This document shows, in pieces, positions 34,973 to 43,809 of a stretch of DNA of 64,000 bases. How positions within the stretch are numbered: position 1 is the first letter of the stretch; each line of letters starts with the position of its first letter. The notes beneath the pieces were generated by a model. That model had not been told where the DNA came from. It worked only from the letters and a program-made list of their open reading frames with translations, and searched no databases. The stretch spans positions 124,001 to 188,000 of the forward strand of contig NZ_BAYE01000005.1 of assembly GCF_000685095.1 (NCBI RefSeq), in the 5' to 3' direction. A program made the translations under genes and the position numbers. This stretch comes from Paraburkholderia caledonica NBRC 102488 (GTDB lineage: Bacteria; Pseudomonadota; Gammaproteobacteria; Burkholderiales; Burkholderiaceae).

Positions 34973-35815
34973 CTAGCGAGGCAGTTCCGTCATGCGCTCG
35001 GCGCCCGGCCGTCTGAACGTCCGGAATAGCAGCCCTGCTACGACGAGCGCTCCGAATGCATAGACGGTATCGACTGCGGCGAGCGGCACGAGTTGCGCCT
35101 GGAACAGTGCGGCGGGAACGTCCACGAGCGCATGCAACACGATCGCGAGCGGCAGAATCCCGCGCCAGCCCGCCCGCAGGCCGCGCCACATCAGCACCGA
35201 CAAGCCGATCTGAAAAATCAGCGCGGCGACGCGTTCGAGCGCAAAAATACCGGCTGTTTGCGGCGTCAGGCTGGCGAGAATCAGATGGATGCGCATCAAC
35301 GATTCGGTCGGCAGGTTGCTCAGATAACCGTCGAGTTCACCCCGATTTTCCAGCACCGCAAACAGAATCCATTGAATCTGCACCAGCACGCCGACGAGCC
35401 ACGCTTCCGCGCCGCCATGACCGAGGCCGTAGGTGAGCGCAGTGCCGTCATCGGTGCGCGTAGCCTGCGGCGTTGAAGCCGCCGCTGACGCACTAGCCGC
35501 ACGTTTCATCAGCAGGCGCATGCCGATAAAGCGCCCCACTTCCTCGCAGATGCCTGCCGCGAGCGCGCCGTACACGACGAACGCGAGCGGATTCGACAGG
35601 AACGTGGCCGTCGCCTCGTTCCGATGCAGCATGTAGTCGTTCAACGCACGCTCGATCACCATGGCGAACAACGCGAACACGGCGATGCCGGCGATCGCGT
35701 CGCGCGGCTTCAGCGCGAGCGGCCGGCGCAGGCGACGATAAAGGACAAAGGGCAAAGCGGCGACCAGCAGCGTCGCGAGGACGAGGCTCGACAGGGTAAG
35801 CGGTGCAACAACCAT
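34973..35815 (-). CDS. YhfC-type intramembrane glutamic protease family protein
   Basis: A 280-residue integral membrane protein with about seven to eight helices. GICEEVGRFIGMRLLM supplies the paired Glu and Arg of the CPBP/YhfC active site; GLGHGGAEAW and IVLHALVD supply conserved His residues in later helices. Members are thought to cleave substrates within the membrane. The start ATG 35815 has AAGGAAAC upstream; an earlier in-frame start at 35869 adds 18 unlikely residues. Partner and substrate unknown; it is transcribed in the same direction as the gene at 34511. Confidence 0.82.
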   Translation of the reverse strand: MVVAPLTLSSLVLATLLVAALPFVLYRRLRRPLALKPRDAIAGIAVFALFAMVIERALNDYMLHRNEATATFLSNPLAFVVYGALAAGICEEVGRFIGMRLLMKRAASASAAASTPQATRTDDGTALTYGLGHGGAEAWLVGVLVQIQWILFAVLENRGELDGYLSNLPTESLMRIHLILASLTPQTAGIFALERVAALIFQIGLSVLMWRGLRAGWRGILPLAIVLHALVDVPAALFQAQLVPLAAVDTVYAFGALVVAGLLFRTFRRPGAERMTELPR

Positions 35816-35934
35816 GAGTTTCCTTGCGATGACAGGCGCGCAACCGCTGCGCGCCGCAGCCCGAATCATCGCAGATCGGCGGAAAGTCGGCCTGTAAGCT
35901 CGCGCGGACGTCGGCTCAGGCGTTGGCGTTCACG

Positions 35935-37017
35935 TCAACCCGACGTGGACGCGCGGACGATCAGTTCGCCCGGCAACAGGCAGTCGCGCGCGCCGGTCTG
36001 CACGCCTTCGATGCGCTCATGCAGAAACTCGACCGCCCGGTAGCCGATGTCGTAGGTCGGCTGGCGGATGGTCGTGACGCCCGTCAATTCCGCCCAGTCC
36101 GGGTCGTCGATGGACAGCAGCGCGACGCGTGCCTGCCAGCCGGCGCCGTAACGCGCCTTCAGATGCAGCGCAAGCCGCAACGCGACGGGCGCATTCGCCG
36201 CGAATACCGCGACGCGCTCAGCGCTGCCGGCGGCGCCTGCGTGCTCGCTCGACGCGTCGATCGCGCGGTCCAGCAGTGCGAGGCTTTGCTCGGCCTGCTG
36301 TGCGTCCGCGAGATCGAGCACGAGCGTATGGCCGTGCGCAGCGTGCGCGCCCGTCGCTTCATGAGCGGCCATGGCTTCACGGAACGCCGCCTCGCGCAGC
36401 CGCCGCGAGCTGACCTGCTCGAACGGCTGCACGACGAACCAGATGTCGCGAAAGCCGCCGTCGAGCAGATGACGTGTGCCGAGTTCCGCAGCCGCCCGGT
36501 TGTCGAGCCCGACGATATCGGCGACGAGTCCTTCGACAGAACGGTCCACCAGCACCGCCGGAATTCCTCCGCCGCCCACGGGGCGCAGCGTTTCCTCGCG
36601 CACGCCGAGCGCATTCACGATCACGCCTTCGACGCGGTACGTGGTCAGCAATTGCAGATAGCGCCGCTCCATTTCCACTTCGTTGGCCGCATGGCAGATG
36701 AGCGGCATCAGGCCGAGCGCGTGGCACGCGGCTTCGACGCCTTGCAGCACCTCGACGGTATAGGGATTGGTGAGGTCGGCGAGCAGCATGCCGATCAGCC
36801 GGTTGCGACCACGCTTCAGCCCCCGCGCCATCTGGTTGGGCTGATAGTCGAGCCGTTCGATAGCGGCCTCGATACGCGCGCGCAGCTCCGGCGACAACAC
36901 ACTCATCTCGCCGTTCAGATATCGCGAGATGCTGGTTTTGCCGGTGCCCGCTTCGCGCGCGACATCGGTGATCGTTGCGCGACGCGGTGCGGCCTGGCGT
37001 GTCGGCGCAGTGCTCAT
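35935..37017 (-). CDS. ptxS: PtxS-like LacI-family repressor of 2-ketogluconate use
   Basis: A 360-residue LacI regulator. HTH at about residues 14-60 (ATITDVAREAGTGKTSISRYLNGEMSVLSPELRARI) and a sugar-binding domain after it (LIGMLLADLTNPYTVEVLQGVEAACHALG). ATG 37017 is chosen over a start 30 bases upstream, since the added residues are not conserved. It closes the kgu operon, as the neighbour of kguE/K/T/D does in pseudomonads, so the effector is expected to be 2-ketogluconate. The 16-bp palindrome before kguE is its likely operator. Confidence 0.87.
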   Translation of the reverse strand: MSTAPTRQAAPRRATITDVAREAGTGKTSISRYLNGEMSVLSPELRARIEAAIERLDYQPNQMARGLKRGRNRLIGMLLADLTNPYTVEVLQGVEAACHALGLMPLICHAANEVEMERRYLQLLTTYRVEGVIVNALGVREETLRPVGGGGIPAVLVDRSVEGLVADIVGLDNRAAAELGTRHLLDGGFRDIWFVVQPFEQVSSRRLREAAFREAMAAHEATGAHAAHGHTLVLDLADAQQAEQSLALLDRAIDASSEHAGAAGSAERVAVFAANAPVALRLALHLKARYGAGWQARVALLSIDDPDWAELTGVTTIRQPTYDIGYRAVEFLHERIEGVQTGARDCLLPGELIVRASTSG

Positions 37018-37084
37018 CGGAGCCACGCAGTCCGGCGCGAGACGCACGCGCCGGCAGGCAAACGCTTGTTCACGGCGCTCTTCA

Positions 37085-38047
37085 CTATTGCAGCACTTCG
37101 CGATTGACGATGTTGGTCGTGAGCGTGCCGTTCAGCGCGGCAACGAGATTTTCTGCAGCGTTGCGCGCCATCGCATGCCGCGTCTCGTGCGTCGCCGAAC
37201 CGATATGCGGCAGCGCCACCACGTTTGCCAGCTTGAGGAGCGGCGAATCTGCCGGCAGCGGCTCGGTCTCGAACACGTCGAGACCCGCGCCGTGAATCGT
37301 GCCGTTTTGCAGCGCCTCGACCAGTGCGATTTCGTCGACGGTCGCACCGCGCGACGCATTGACAAGAATCGCGCTTTTCTTCATCGAGCTGAGTTCCTTC
37401 GCGCCGATCATGTGCCGCGTTTGCGGCGTGAGCGGCACCTGCAGACAGACGAAGTCGGCGTTGGCGAGCAGTTCCGGCAACTCGACGTGCCGCGCGCCGT
37501 AAGCCTCTTCCGCCTCGCGGTTCGCGCTGCGGTTCGTGTAGAGCACCTTCATGTTGAAGCCGAGCGCCGCGCGCCGCGCGACCGCGCCGCCAATGCGCCC
37601 GAGTCCGACGATGCCGAGCGTCTTGCCCTGCACGTCCACGCCGAATTGCGCGGGCCCAATGCTCTGCTGCCACTGCCCTGCCTTGACCCATGCGGCAAGT
37701 TCGACCACGCGGCGCGCTGACGCGAGAATCAGCGAAAACACCGTGTCGGCGGTCGATTCCGTCAACACGTCCGGCGTATGCGCGAGCACGATGCCGCGCT
37801 GCGTGAGATCGGCGACGTCGAACTGATCGAAGCCGACGGAGATCGTCGACAGCGCCTTCAACCGCGTCGCGCCTTCCAGCATCGCCGGCGTGATTTTCAC
37901 GCTCGCGCCGATGCCGCCGTCCGCGTCGCGCAACGCGGCGACGAGCGCGTCATGCTGGATGGGATCCACCTGCACGACTTCCACGTGCTGTTGCAGATAC
38001 GCGAGCACATCTTCAGGCAGTGACTTCCAGGCGACGATCTTCTTCAT
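37085..38047 (-). CDS. kguD: 2-ketogluconate-6-phosphate reductase (2-hydroxyacid dehydrogenase)
   Basis: A 320-residue D-isomer 2-hydroxyacid dehydrogenase of the GhrB type. NAD(P)-binding GLGRIGGAVARRAALGFNMKVLYTNRS lies at about 155-185; the catalytic Arg, Glu and His are in NASRGATVDE, FETEPLP and LPHIGSATHETR. The Arg/Ser environment after the Rossmann strand fits NADPH. By gene order it reduces 2-keto-6-phosphogluconate to 6-phosphogluconate. AAGGAAAAT precedes the ATG; only 4 bases separate it from kguT. Confidence 0.9.
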   Translation of the reverse strand: MKKIVAWKSLPEDVLAYLQQHVEVVQVDPIQHDALVAALRDADGGIGASVKITPAMLEGATRLKALSTISVGFDQFDVADLTQRGIVLAHTPDVLTESTADTVFSLILASARRVVELAAWVKAGQWQQSIGPAQFGVDVQGKTLGIVGLGRIGGAVARRAALGFNMKVLYTNRSANREAEEAYGARHVELPELLANADFVCLQVPLTPQTRHMIGAKELSSMKKSAILVNASRGATVDEIALVEALQNGTIHGAGLDVFETEPLPADSPLLKLANVVALPHIGSATHETRHAMARNAAENLVAALNGTLTTNIVNREVLQ

Positions 38048-38051
38048 CGGC

Positions 38052-39341
38052 TTATTTTCCTTGCAACGGTGTTGCGAGCTTGTGCGGCGCCTCTACCGCC
38101 TGCTGTTGCGGCTTGACGATCAGGGTGAGGATCACCGCGGCGATCAGCGCCACGCTCATGAATGCGTACGATGCCGCGGGCGTCCCTGTCGCGCCGTTCA
38201 GATAGCCGACCACATACGAGCCGACGAACGAACCGAGCGCGCCCATGCTATTGATCAACGCCATCGCGCCGCCCGCGACGTTCTTCGGCAGCAGCTCCGG
38301 CACGATCGCGAAGAACGGACCGTATGGCGCGTACATCGCGGCGCCTGCAATCACGAGCGACGCATACGAAAGCCAGAAATGCGTGGAGCCGAGCGCATAC
38401 GACGCCGCGAACGCAATCGCGCCGATCAGCAGGAAAGGCCAGACGAAAACCTTACGGCGGTTGAGTTTATCCGATGCCCACGACGCCGCAAGCATCGCGA
38501 TGGTCGCGGCGAGATACGGCAGCGCCGACAGCCAGCCGGTTTCGACCATGCCGAGCGTGGAGCCGTTCTTCAGGATCGACGGCAGCCACAGCACGAAACC
38601 ATAGACGCCGATGCTCCAGCAGAAGTACTGCGCGCACAGCTTGATCACAGCCGACGAGCGGAACGCCTCGCTGTAATTGCGCACCGGCTTGATCGCGGCC
38701 TGTTCGGCGCGCAACGTTTGCGCAAGGTCGTCCTTCTGCTGCTGCGTGAGCCAGGACACCTGCTGCGGTTTGTCCTGCACGATGAACCACCAGCACACCG
38801 CCCACAGGATTGCGGGAATGCCTTCGGCGATAAACATATTGCGCCAGCCGAACGAATGCACGAGATAGCCGGATACCACCGACATCCACAGCACCGTGAC
38901 CGGATTTCCGAGAATCAGAAACGTGTTGGCGCGCGAGCGCTCGCTCTTCGTGAACCAGTTGCTGATGAAGATCAGCATGGCCGGCATCACCGCGGCTTCG
39001 ACCACGCCGAGCACGAAGCGGATCACCATTAGCGACGGAATATTGCTGACCATGCCGGTAAGCGCCGCGCAACCGCCCCACAGCACGAGGCTCCAGAACA
39101 CGAGCTTCTTGACGCTGCGGCGTTCGGCGTAGATCGCGCCCGGAATCTGGAAGAAGAAATAGCCGAGGAAGAACAGCGCGCCGATCAGCGAAGAAAGTCC
39201 CTTGCTGATGCCGAGGTCCTGGTTGATGCCGGCCGCCGCCGCGAAACCGTAGTTTGCGCGATCGAGGTAAGCGAGGCTGTAGGTGATGAATACGATCGGC
39301 ATGATCGTCCACCAACGGCGAATGGCGAGAGATGAAGTCAT
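38052..39341 (-). CDS. kguT: 2-ketogluconate transporter, MFS (ACS family)
   Basis: A 429-residue MFS permease with twelve helices, ACS/anion:cation symporter type: YLDRANYGFAAAAGINQDLGISKGLSSLIGALFFLGYFFFQIPG in helices 1-2, and VVEAAVMPAMLIFISNWFTKSERSRANTF in the helix 4-5 region. It carries sugar acids with protons across the inner membrane. ATG 39341 has AAGGAG upstream. It lies between kguK and kguD in the operon, after a 182-base gap that holds an 8-bp inverted repeat. Confidence 0.9.
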   Translation of the reverse strand: MTSSLAIRRWWTIMPIVFITYSLAYLDRANYGFAAAAGINQDLGISKGLSSLIGALFFLGYFFFQIPGAIYAERRSVKKLVFWSLVLWGGCAALTGMVSNIPSLMVIRFVLGVVEAAVMPAMLIFISNWFTKSERSRANTFLILGNPVTVLWMSVVSGYLVHSFGWRNMFIAEGIPAILWAVCWWFIVQDKPQQVSWLTQQQKDDLAQTLRAEQAAIKPVRNYSEAFRSSAVIKLCAQYFCWSIGVYGFVLWLPSILKNGSTLGMVETGWLSALPYLAATIAMLAASWASDKLNRRKVFVWPFLLIGAIAFAASYALGSTHFWLSYASLVIAGAAMYAPYGPFFAIVPELLPKNVAGGAMALINSMGALGSFVGSYVVGYLNGATGTPAASYAFMSVALIAAVILTLIVKPQQQAVEAPHKLATPLQGK

Positions 39342-39424
39342 GGGTGTCTCCTTTACGGCTTCCCGAAACAATGATGAGCTGAGCTTGTGCGGCGCTTGCC
39401 AAGCGCTCTTGCTGTTATCGATGC

Positions 39425-39468
39425 AGCCCGGCTTGCGGCTGCGTTCAGAATCGCGATGCTGCCGGGCT
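39425..39468 (-). repeat. Intercistronic inverted repeat between kguK and kguT
   Basis: AGCCCGGC (39425-39432) pairs with GCCGGGCT (39461-39468), 28 bases apart, within the 182-base gap. A 14-bp tandem duplication at 39506-39533 covers the kguK stop codon. Confidence 0.55.
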
Positions 39469-39523
39469 ACGTAATGCCTTTTGCGGCGGGTCTTACAAAT
39501 GCACGTGCCTTAAGCTGCGTGCC

Positions 39524-40510
39524 TTAGGCTGCGTGGAGGCTCGCGTTCGACGGATCGGCGCGTTCGAGCGCATCGAGTTCGGCGCGGCCCGGCAGCCCTT
39601 CGGAATCGCCGATCACCTGAATCGCCAGCGCGCCGATGCGGTTGCCGCGCGCGACTGCCTGCGGCAACGTCCTGCCTTCGAGCAGCGCGCTGATCACGCC
39701 GACCGCGAAACCATCGCCCGCGCCGACCGTATCGACGACCTTCGCGACCGGCTGGCCGGCAATCACGCCGGCGTCATCGGCGGTGCGAAAGTACGCGCCC
39801 TCGGCGCCGAGCTTGACGATCACGCCACGCGCGCCCTGCTCCAGATAAAACTTCGCGATGTCGTCGGGCTTCGTATAGCCGGTCAGAATCTCACCCTCGC
39901 CGATGCCGGGCAGCACCCAGTCGGCGAGCGCGGCGAGCGCGTTCAGACCTTCCACCATCGCAGCGCGCGACGGCCACAGCGTCGGGCGCAAGTTCGGATC
40001 GAACGAAATGGTTTTGCCGGCTGCCCGCATTTCACGTGCCAGATGAAAAGCGAGTTCACGCGAACTCGCCGAGATCGCGGGCGCGACTCCCGTCAGATGG
40101 AGATGACGCGCGGGCAATACGTAGTCGGCCACGTAGTCGGCGACCGAAAGATGGCTCGCCGCCGAGCCTCGGCGAAAGTATTCGACAGCGGGATCGCTGC
40201 CGTCGTCGTTCTTCGATTTCAACTGGAAACCGGTCGGGTAGCGCTCGTCGGTACTCACGCAGCGCTGGTCAATGCCTTCTCCGGTCAGCGTGTCGCGCAC
40301 ATACTGGCCGAATGAATCGTTGCCCACGCGGCTCATCCAGCCCACCTTGAAGCCGAGCCGCGCGAGACCGATCGCGACATTCAGGTCGGCGCCCGCAATG
40401 CGCTTCGTGAAATGGCCGACGCTCGCGAGCGGGCCGGTCTCGGTCGCCACGAACATGGCCATTGCTTCGCCGTAGGTGATGATGTCCAGTGCTGCGCTTG
40501 TGTTGCTCAT
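39524..40510 (-). CDS. kguK: 2-ketogluconate kinase (PfkB family)
   Basis: A 328-residue PfkB carbohydrate kinase. GADLNVAIGLARLG near residue 40 and VDTVGAGDGFAVGVISAL near 260, with the catalytic Asp in GAGD, are the two family signatures. It phosphorylates 2-ketogluconate at O-6 after uptake (context); the same fold also occurs in 2-dehydro-3-deoxygluconate kinase, which cannot be fully excluded. AGGAGC precedes the ATG. Second gene of the kgu operon. Confidence 0.88.
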   Translation of the reverse strand: MSNTSAALDIITYGEAMAMFVATETGPLASVGHFTKRIAGADLNVAIGLARLGFKVGWMSRVGNDSFGQYVRDTLTGEGIDQRCVSTDERYPTGFQLKSKNDDGSDPAVEYFRRGSAASHLSVADYVADYVLPARHLHLTGVAPAISASSRELAFHLAREMRAAGKTISFDPNLRPTLWPSRAAMVEGLNALAALADWVLPGIGEGEILTGYTKPDDIAKFYLEQGARGVIVKLGAEGAYFRTADDAGVIAGQPVAKVVDTVGAGDGFAVGVISALLEGRTLPQAVARGNRIGALAIQVIGDSEGLPGRAELDALERADPSNASLHAA

Positions 40511-40598
40511 GCTTCGCTCCTGCGTGTGCGTCGGGCTTGTTGCTGCTGCCGGTTTCTTCCCGCGCTCGTTGCGACTTCTCTCAGGTTCTACTCAGCGC

Positions 40599-41372
40599 TC
40601 ATGCGGCAGCCAGCCACGCGACGCGGCGCGCCGCGTCTTCGTCGATACAGGCGGCGTCGAATGGAAACTCGATTCCGCGCGGCACGTGGCGTGGCAGTCG
40701 GTGCAGCACGTCGGCAAAGCAGGCGTCGTCGACGGCGGGCGCCGCCGCAAACCGCCGTGCGCCCTCGCCCGCCGCGACCTTGCAGTGCACGTACTCGACG
40801 CAAGGCGCCAGCGCCACGGCTGCGTCCAGCGACGACACGCCGCACCACGCCCAGTTGCCGACGTCGAAAGTCATGCCGAGGACATCTGCGCAGCCTTCAC
40901 GCTCGAGTGCCTCGAACAGGCCGACAAATTGCGACAGCGAGCCGCCCTGCGTCAGTTGCCCGTTTTCGACGACGAGCCGCACGTCCGCGCCTTGCAACTG
41001 CGCGGCGATTGCATCGCCGTGCGCCTCGCGAGCAAAACCGCCGAGTTGCAGTTTGACGAGGCGCGCGCCGAGCGCGAGCGCTTCGTCCAGCGCGAGGCGC
41101 AACGCGGCGGCGTCGAGCCGGCCGCCTTCCACGTACAGCGAAGCCGGCGTCGAATACACGGACCACAAGCCGAGTTCCGCAATCTGCTTGCCCAGTTCCC
41201 GAAGGCGCGACAGCGAGGCGTCGGCCTCGTAACCGAACAACTCCCGGCGCACTTCGAAACCGGCCGCGCCGGCGCGCCTGCTCGCCTGCGCCCACTTGCG
41301 ATGACCCGCCGTGCGCACTGCATCGGCGCCGAAGGCGCTCGCGACAATCGCTATTTCCACTGCATCTGTCAT
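40599..41372 (-). CDS. kguE: Sugar phosphate isomerase/epimerase, KguE
   Basis: A 257-residue TIM-barrel protein of the xylose isomerase-like/hydroxypyruvate isomerase group: AEIAIVASAFGAD-type start, ARLVKLQLGGF and DVRLVVENGQ with a metal-binding Glu, and MTFDVGNWAWCGV with the next acidic residue. Its exact role in 2-ketogluconate use is not settled. It is the first gene of the kgu operon, directly after the PtxS-like operator. No clear ribosome site precedes the ATG. Confidence 0.84.
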   Translation of the reverse strand: MTDAVEIAIVASAFGADAVRTAGHRKWAQASRRAGAAGFEVRRELFGYEADASLSRLRELGKQIAELGLWSVYSTPASLYVEGGRLDAAALRLALDEALALGARLVKLQLGGFAREAHGDAIAAQLQGADVRLVVENGQLTQGGSLSQFVGLFEALEREGCADVLGMTFDVGNWAWCGVSSLDAAVALAPCVEYVHCKVAAGEGARRFAAAPAVDDACFADVLHRLPRHVPRGIEFPFDAACIDEDAARRVAWLAAA

Positions 41373-41406
41373 CTGTGGCTACCGTTATTTGCGCTGCTTC
41401 TGCGTC

Positions 41407-41422
41407 TTGGAACCGGTTCCAA
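41407..41422. promoter_or_regulatory. PtxS-like operator before kguE
   Basis: TTGGAACCGGTTCCAA is a perfect 16-bp palindrome with the AACCGGTT core of the known Pseudomonas PtxS site. It lies 35-50 bases upstream of kguE. Confidence 0.82.
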
Positions 41423-41557
41423 AAGCAGTTTTCAAAAAAGCGCCGAAGCGCTTGCGATGCCCGAATATTGCGCCGAGGCTCGCGCCGCACACCATAGTGG
41501 AAATCCCCAGGCGGCGGCGTCCGCCGTCAGGCGGAGCTTGCGCACCGGCTCGATCAC

Positions 41558-42448
41558 TCAGGCGCCATCCGCGAGACAAAGCGCAAGAAACTGCTGGACC
41601 ACGCGCGACGGCGCGCTCGCGTGCGGCACGACAATAGACAGCCGTCGCGTCAACGGCTCGGGACTGAGCGAAAACACACGTAATGCGCCGTCTTCGTGCC
41701 GCATGGACATTGCCGAGACGAAGCCGATGCCCATACCGGCCCGCACTGCCTCCTTCACGCCTTCAACACCCGCTATTTCCAGCGCCACGCGCATTGGCAC
41801 GCCTGCGCGGGCGAACGCGCGCTCGACGACCTGGCGCACGCCCGAGCCCGCCTCGCGCACGATCAGCGGCTCGGCACCGAGCGCCGCGAGATCGACGCCA
41901 GGCCCCGACGCCGCCGCTGCAAGCGAATGCGCGCGCGGCATGATCGCGACGATCTCATCTTCGCGCCACGCGTGGACTGCGGTGTCCGGCGGCAGATCCG
42001 CGCCGACCGGACCTTCGATCAACGCGATATCCACCGATCCCAGCGCGCCGACGATCTCGGTCGTATTGCCGTCGGCTGTATGCAGCGCCACCTCCGGATA
42101 TCGCCGGTGGAAATCAGCGATCAGGTACGGCAACAGGTAGCTCGCAGGCGTCGTGGTTGCGCCGATCCGCAACGTGCCCTGTTCGAGGCCGCGCAATGCG
42201 TCTCTGTATGCATGAGCCTGGCGCCACGTGTCGCGCAGCCGCGCGGCGTAGCTCGCCAGCTGCTCGCCGGCCGGGGTCAGGCGCACGCCGCGCCCTTCGC
42301 GCTGATAGAGCGGCTCGCCAAACTCATCCTGAAGCTGACGCAACTGCCCGGATACGGCGGGCTGCGACAGATGCAAAGCCACCGCCGCGCGGCTGATGTT
42401 CAGATGCTCGGCGACTGCGGCAAACGTTATAAGCTGATCGGGGGTCAT
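41558..42448 (-). CDS. LysR-family regulator (YeiE/CysL-like)
   Basis: A 296-residue LysR regulator. HTH in residues 3-62 (LITFAAVAEHLNISRAAVALHLSQPAVSGQLRQLQDEFGEPLYQREGRGVRLTPAGE); the effector part contains LRIGATTTPASYLLPYLIADFHRRYPEV, typical of the CysL/YeiE/CbbR group. It is divergent from the YeiH-type gene, the same arrangement as yeiE-yeiH in enterics, so it probably controls that gene. A dyad lies in the shared promoter region. Confidence 0.9.
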   Translation of the reverse strand: MTPDQLITFAAVAEHLNISRAAVALHLSQPAVSGQLRQLQDEFGEPLYQREGRGVRLTPAGEQLASYAARLRDTWRQAHAYRDALRGLEQGTLRIGATTTPASYLLPYLIADFHRRYPEVALHTADGNTTEIVGALGSVDIALIEGPVGADLPPDTAVHAWREDEIVAIMPRAHSLAAAASGPGVDLAALGAEPLIVREAGSGVRQVVERAFARAGVPMRVALEIAGVEGVKEAVRAGMGIGFVSAMSMRHEDGALRVFSLSPEPLTRRLSIVVPHASAPSRVVQQFLALCLADGA

Positions 42449-42478
42449 CGCATGGAAATATCGGATTTGCTGATACTT

Positions 42479-42493
42479 GTCATTCTAAATGAC
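42479..42493. promoter_or_regulatory. LysR-type dyad in divergent promoter
   Basis: GTCATT and AATGAC are separated by CTA, giving a perfect dyad of LysR box shape. It lies 31-45 bases before the LysR start and about 72-86 before the YeiH gene. Confidence 0.55.
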
Positions 42494-42564
42494 GATTTTT
42501 CATATCCATATATCTAAATTAGGATTAGACCTATCCAATCCAGTCAGTCCCAGAGGCTGCAACC

Positions 42565-43650
42565 ATGACCACCGCTCGACTCACCGCCGCTACCTCCGAA
42601 CAGTCGTCAACCCGCGGGCAACTCAACGGCATCCTGTTCGTCGCGCTGTTCGCCGCAGCCGTCACGCGCATTGCCGAAATCCCGGCCGTTGCGGGGCTGG
42701 GCCTGAGCCCGCTGATCGTCGGCATCGTCGCGGGAGCAATCTACGGCAACGCGCTGCGCGACGGCATGCCGGCGAGCTGGGCCGCCGGCGTCAATTTCTC
42801 GGCGCGCAAGCTGCTGCGCATTGCGGTCGCGTTCTTCGGACTGCGAGTGAGCCTTCAGGAGATCGCCCAGGTCGGCCTGCCCGGTCTTGCGGAATCAGTA
42901 CTGATCGTTGTCAGCACGCTGCTGATCGGCACGTGGGCCGGCATGAAAATCATGAAGCTGGACCGCGACACGGCGCTCCTTACGGCTGCCGGCAGCGCGA
43001 TTTGCGGCGCGGCGGCCGTGCTCGCCTTCGAGTCCACGCTGCAATCCAAGCCGCACAAGAGCGCGATGGCCGTCGGCAGCGTGGTTCTGTTCGGAACGCT
43101 TTCCATGTTCCTTTACCCGGTTCTGTTCAAGGCAGGCTGGCTGCACCTCGACACGGTCGGCGCGGGCCTCTTCTTCGGCGGCACGATTCACGAAGTCGCG
43201 CAGGTGGTCGGCGCGGCGAGCAACGTGAGCCCGGAAGCCACGCATATCGCCACCATCGTCAAGATGACTCGCGTGATGCTGCTCGTGCCGGTGTTGCTTC
43301 TGGTAGGCCTGTGGGTGAATCGCGCGGCGCGGCGCGACGCGTCAGTTGCAGGTACGCAGCAAGGCGCCGTTCATCAGGGCAAGCTTGCGATTCCCTGGTT
43401 CGCGCTCGGCTTCCTCGCTTTCGTCGTGATCAACTCGCTGCATGTGCTGCCGCAAGCCGCCACTACGACGCTGAACACGCTGGATACCTTCGCGCTGACC
43501 ATGGCCATGACCGCGCTCGGCATCGAGACGCGGCTCTCGCAGATTCGTCAAGCGGGCCCGCGCGCGCTGACCACCGGCTTCATCCTTTACGTGTGGCTGA
43601 TTGGGGGCGGACTCGGAATCACATGGACTGTCCAGCATTTCCTCGGCTGA
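42565..43650 (+). CDS. yeiH: YeiH family membrane protein (putative sulfate exporter family)
   Basis: A 361-residue inner-membrane protein with about ten helices; marks are GLGLSPLIVGIVAGAIYGN, GSAICGAAAVLAFESTLQSKPHKSAMAVGSVVLFGTLSMFLYP and FFGGTIHEVAQVVGAASNVS. The family is labelled as putative sulfate exporters, but transport has rarely been shown. GAGG lies upstream of the ATG. A terminator follows within 20 bases. Confidence 0.9.
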   Translation: MTTARLTAATSEQSSTRGQLNGILFVALFAAAVTRIAEIPAVAGLGLSPLIVGIVAGAIYGNALRDGMPASWAAGVNFSARKLLRIAVAFFGLRVSLQEIAQVGLPGLAESVLIVVSTLLIGTWAGMKIMKLDRDTALLTAAGSAICGAAAVLAFESTLQSKPHKSAMAVGSVVLFGTLSMFLYPVLFKAGWLHLDTVGAGLFFGGTIHEVAQVVGAASNVSPEATHIATIVKMTRVMLLVPVLLLVGLWVNRAARRDASVAGTQQGAVHQGKLAIPWFALGFLAFVVINSLHVLPQAATTTLNTLDTFALTMAMTALGIETRLSQIRQAGPRALTTGFILYVWLIGGGLGITWTVQHFLG

Positions 43651-43669
43651 GCCCCTCGTCTCAGAAGCC

Positions 43670-43695
43670 AACCCCGCCGCGCGCGGGGTTTTGTG
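43670..43695 (+). terminator. Intrinsic terminator after yeiH
   Basis: AACCCCGC (43670-43677) pairs with GCGGGGTT (43683-43690), followed by TTGTGCG. The T-tract is short. Confidence 0.7.
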
Positions 43696-43809
43696 CGTTA
43701 TGCGCGAGCACCCGGCGCGCTCGCGCGGCATACTGGCTGCCCGAGCGGCGCACAAGCCGTGCGCGCTGCGTTGAACGAGCGTTCATGCAACCGGAATGAG
43801 GACCGATCG

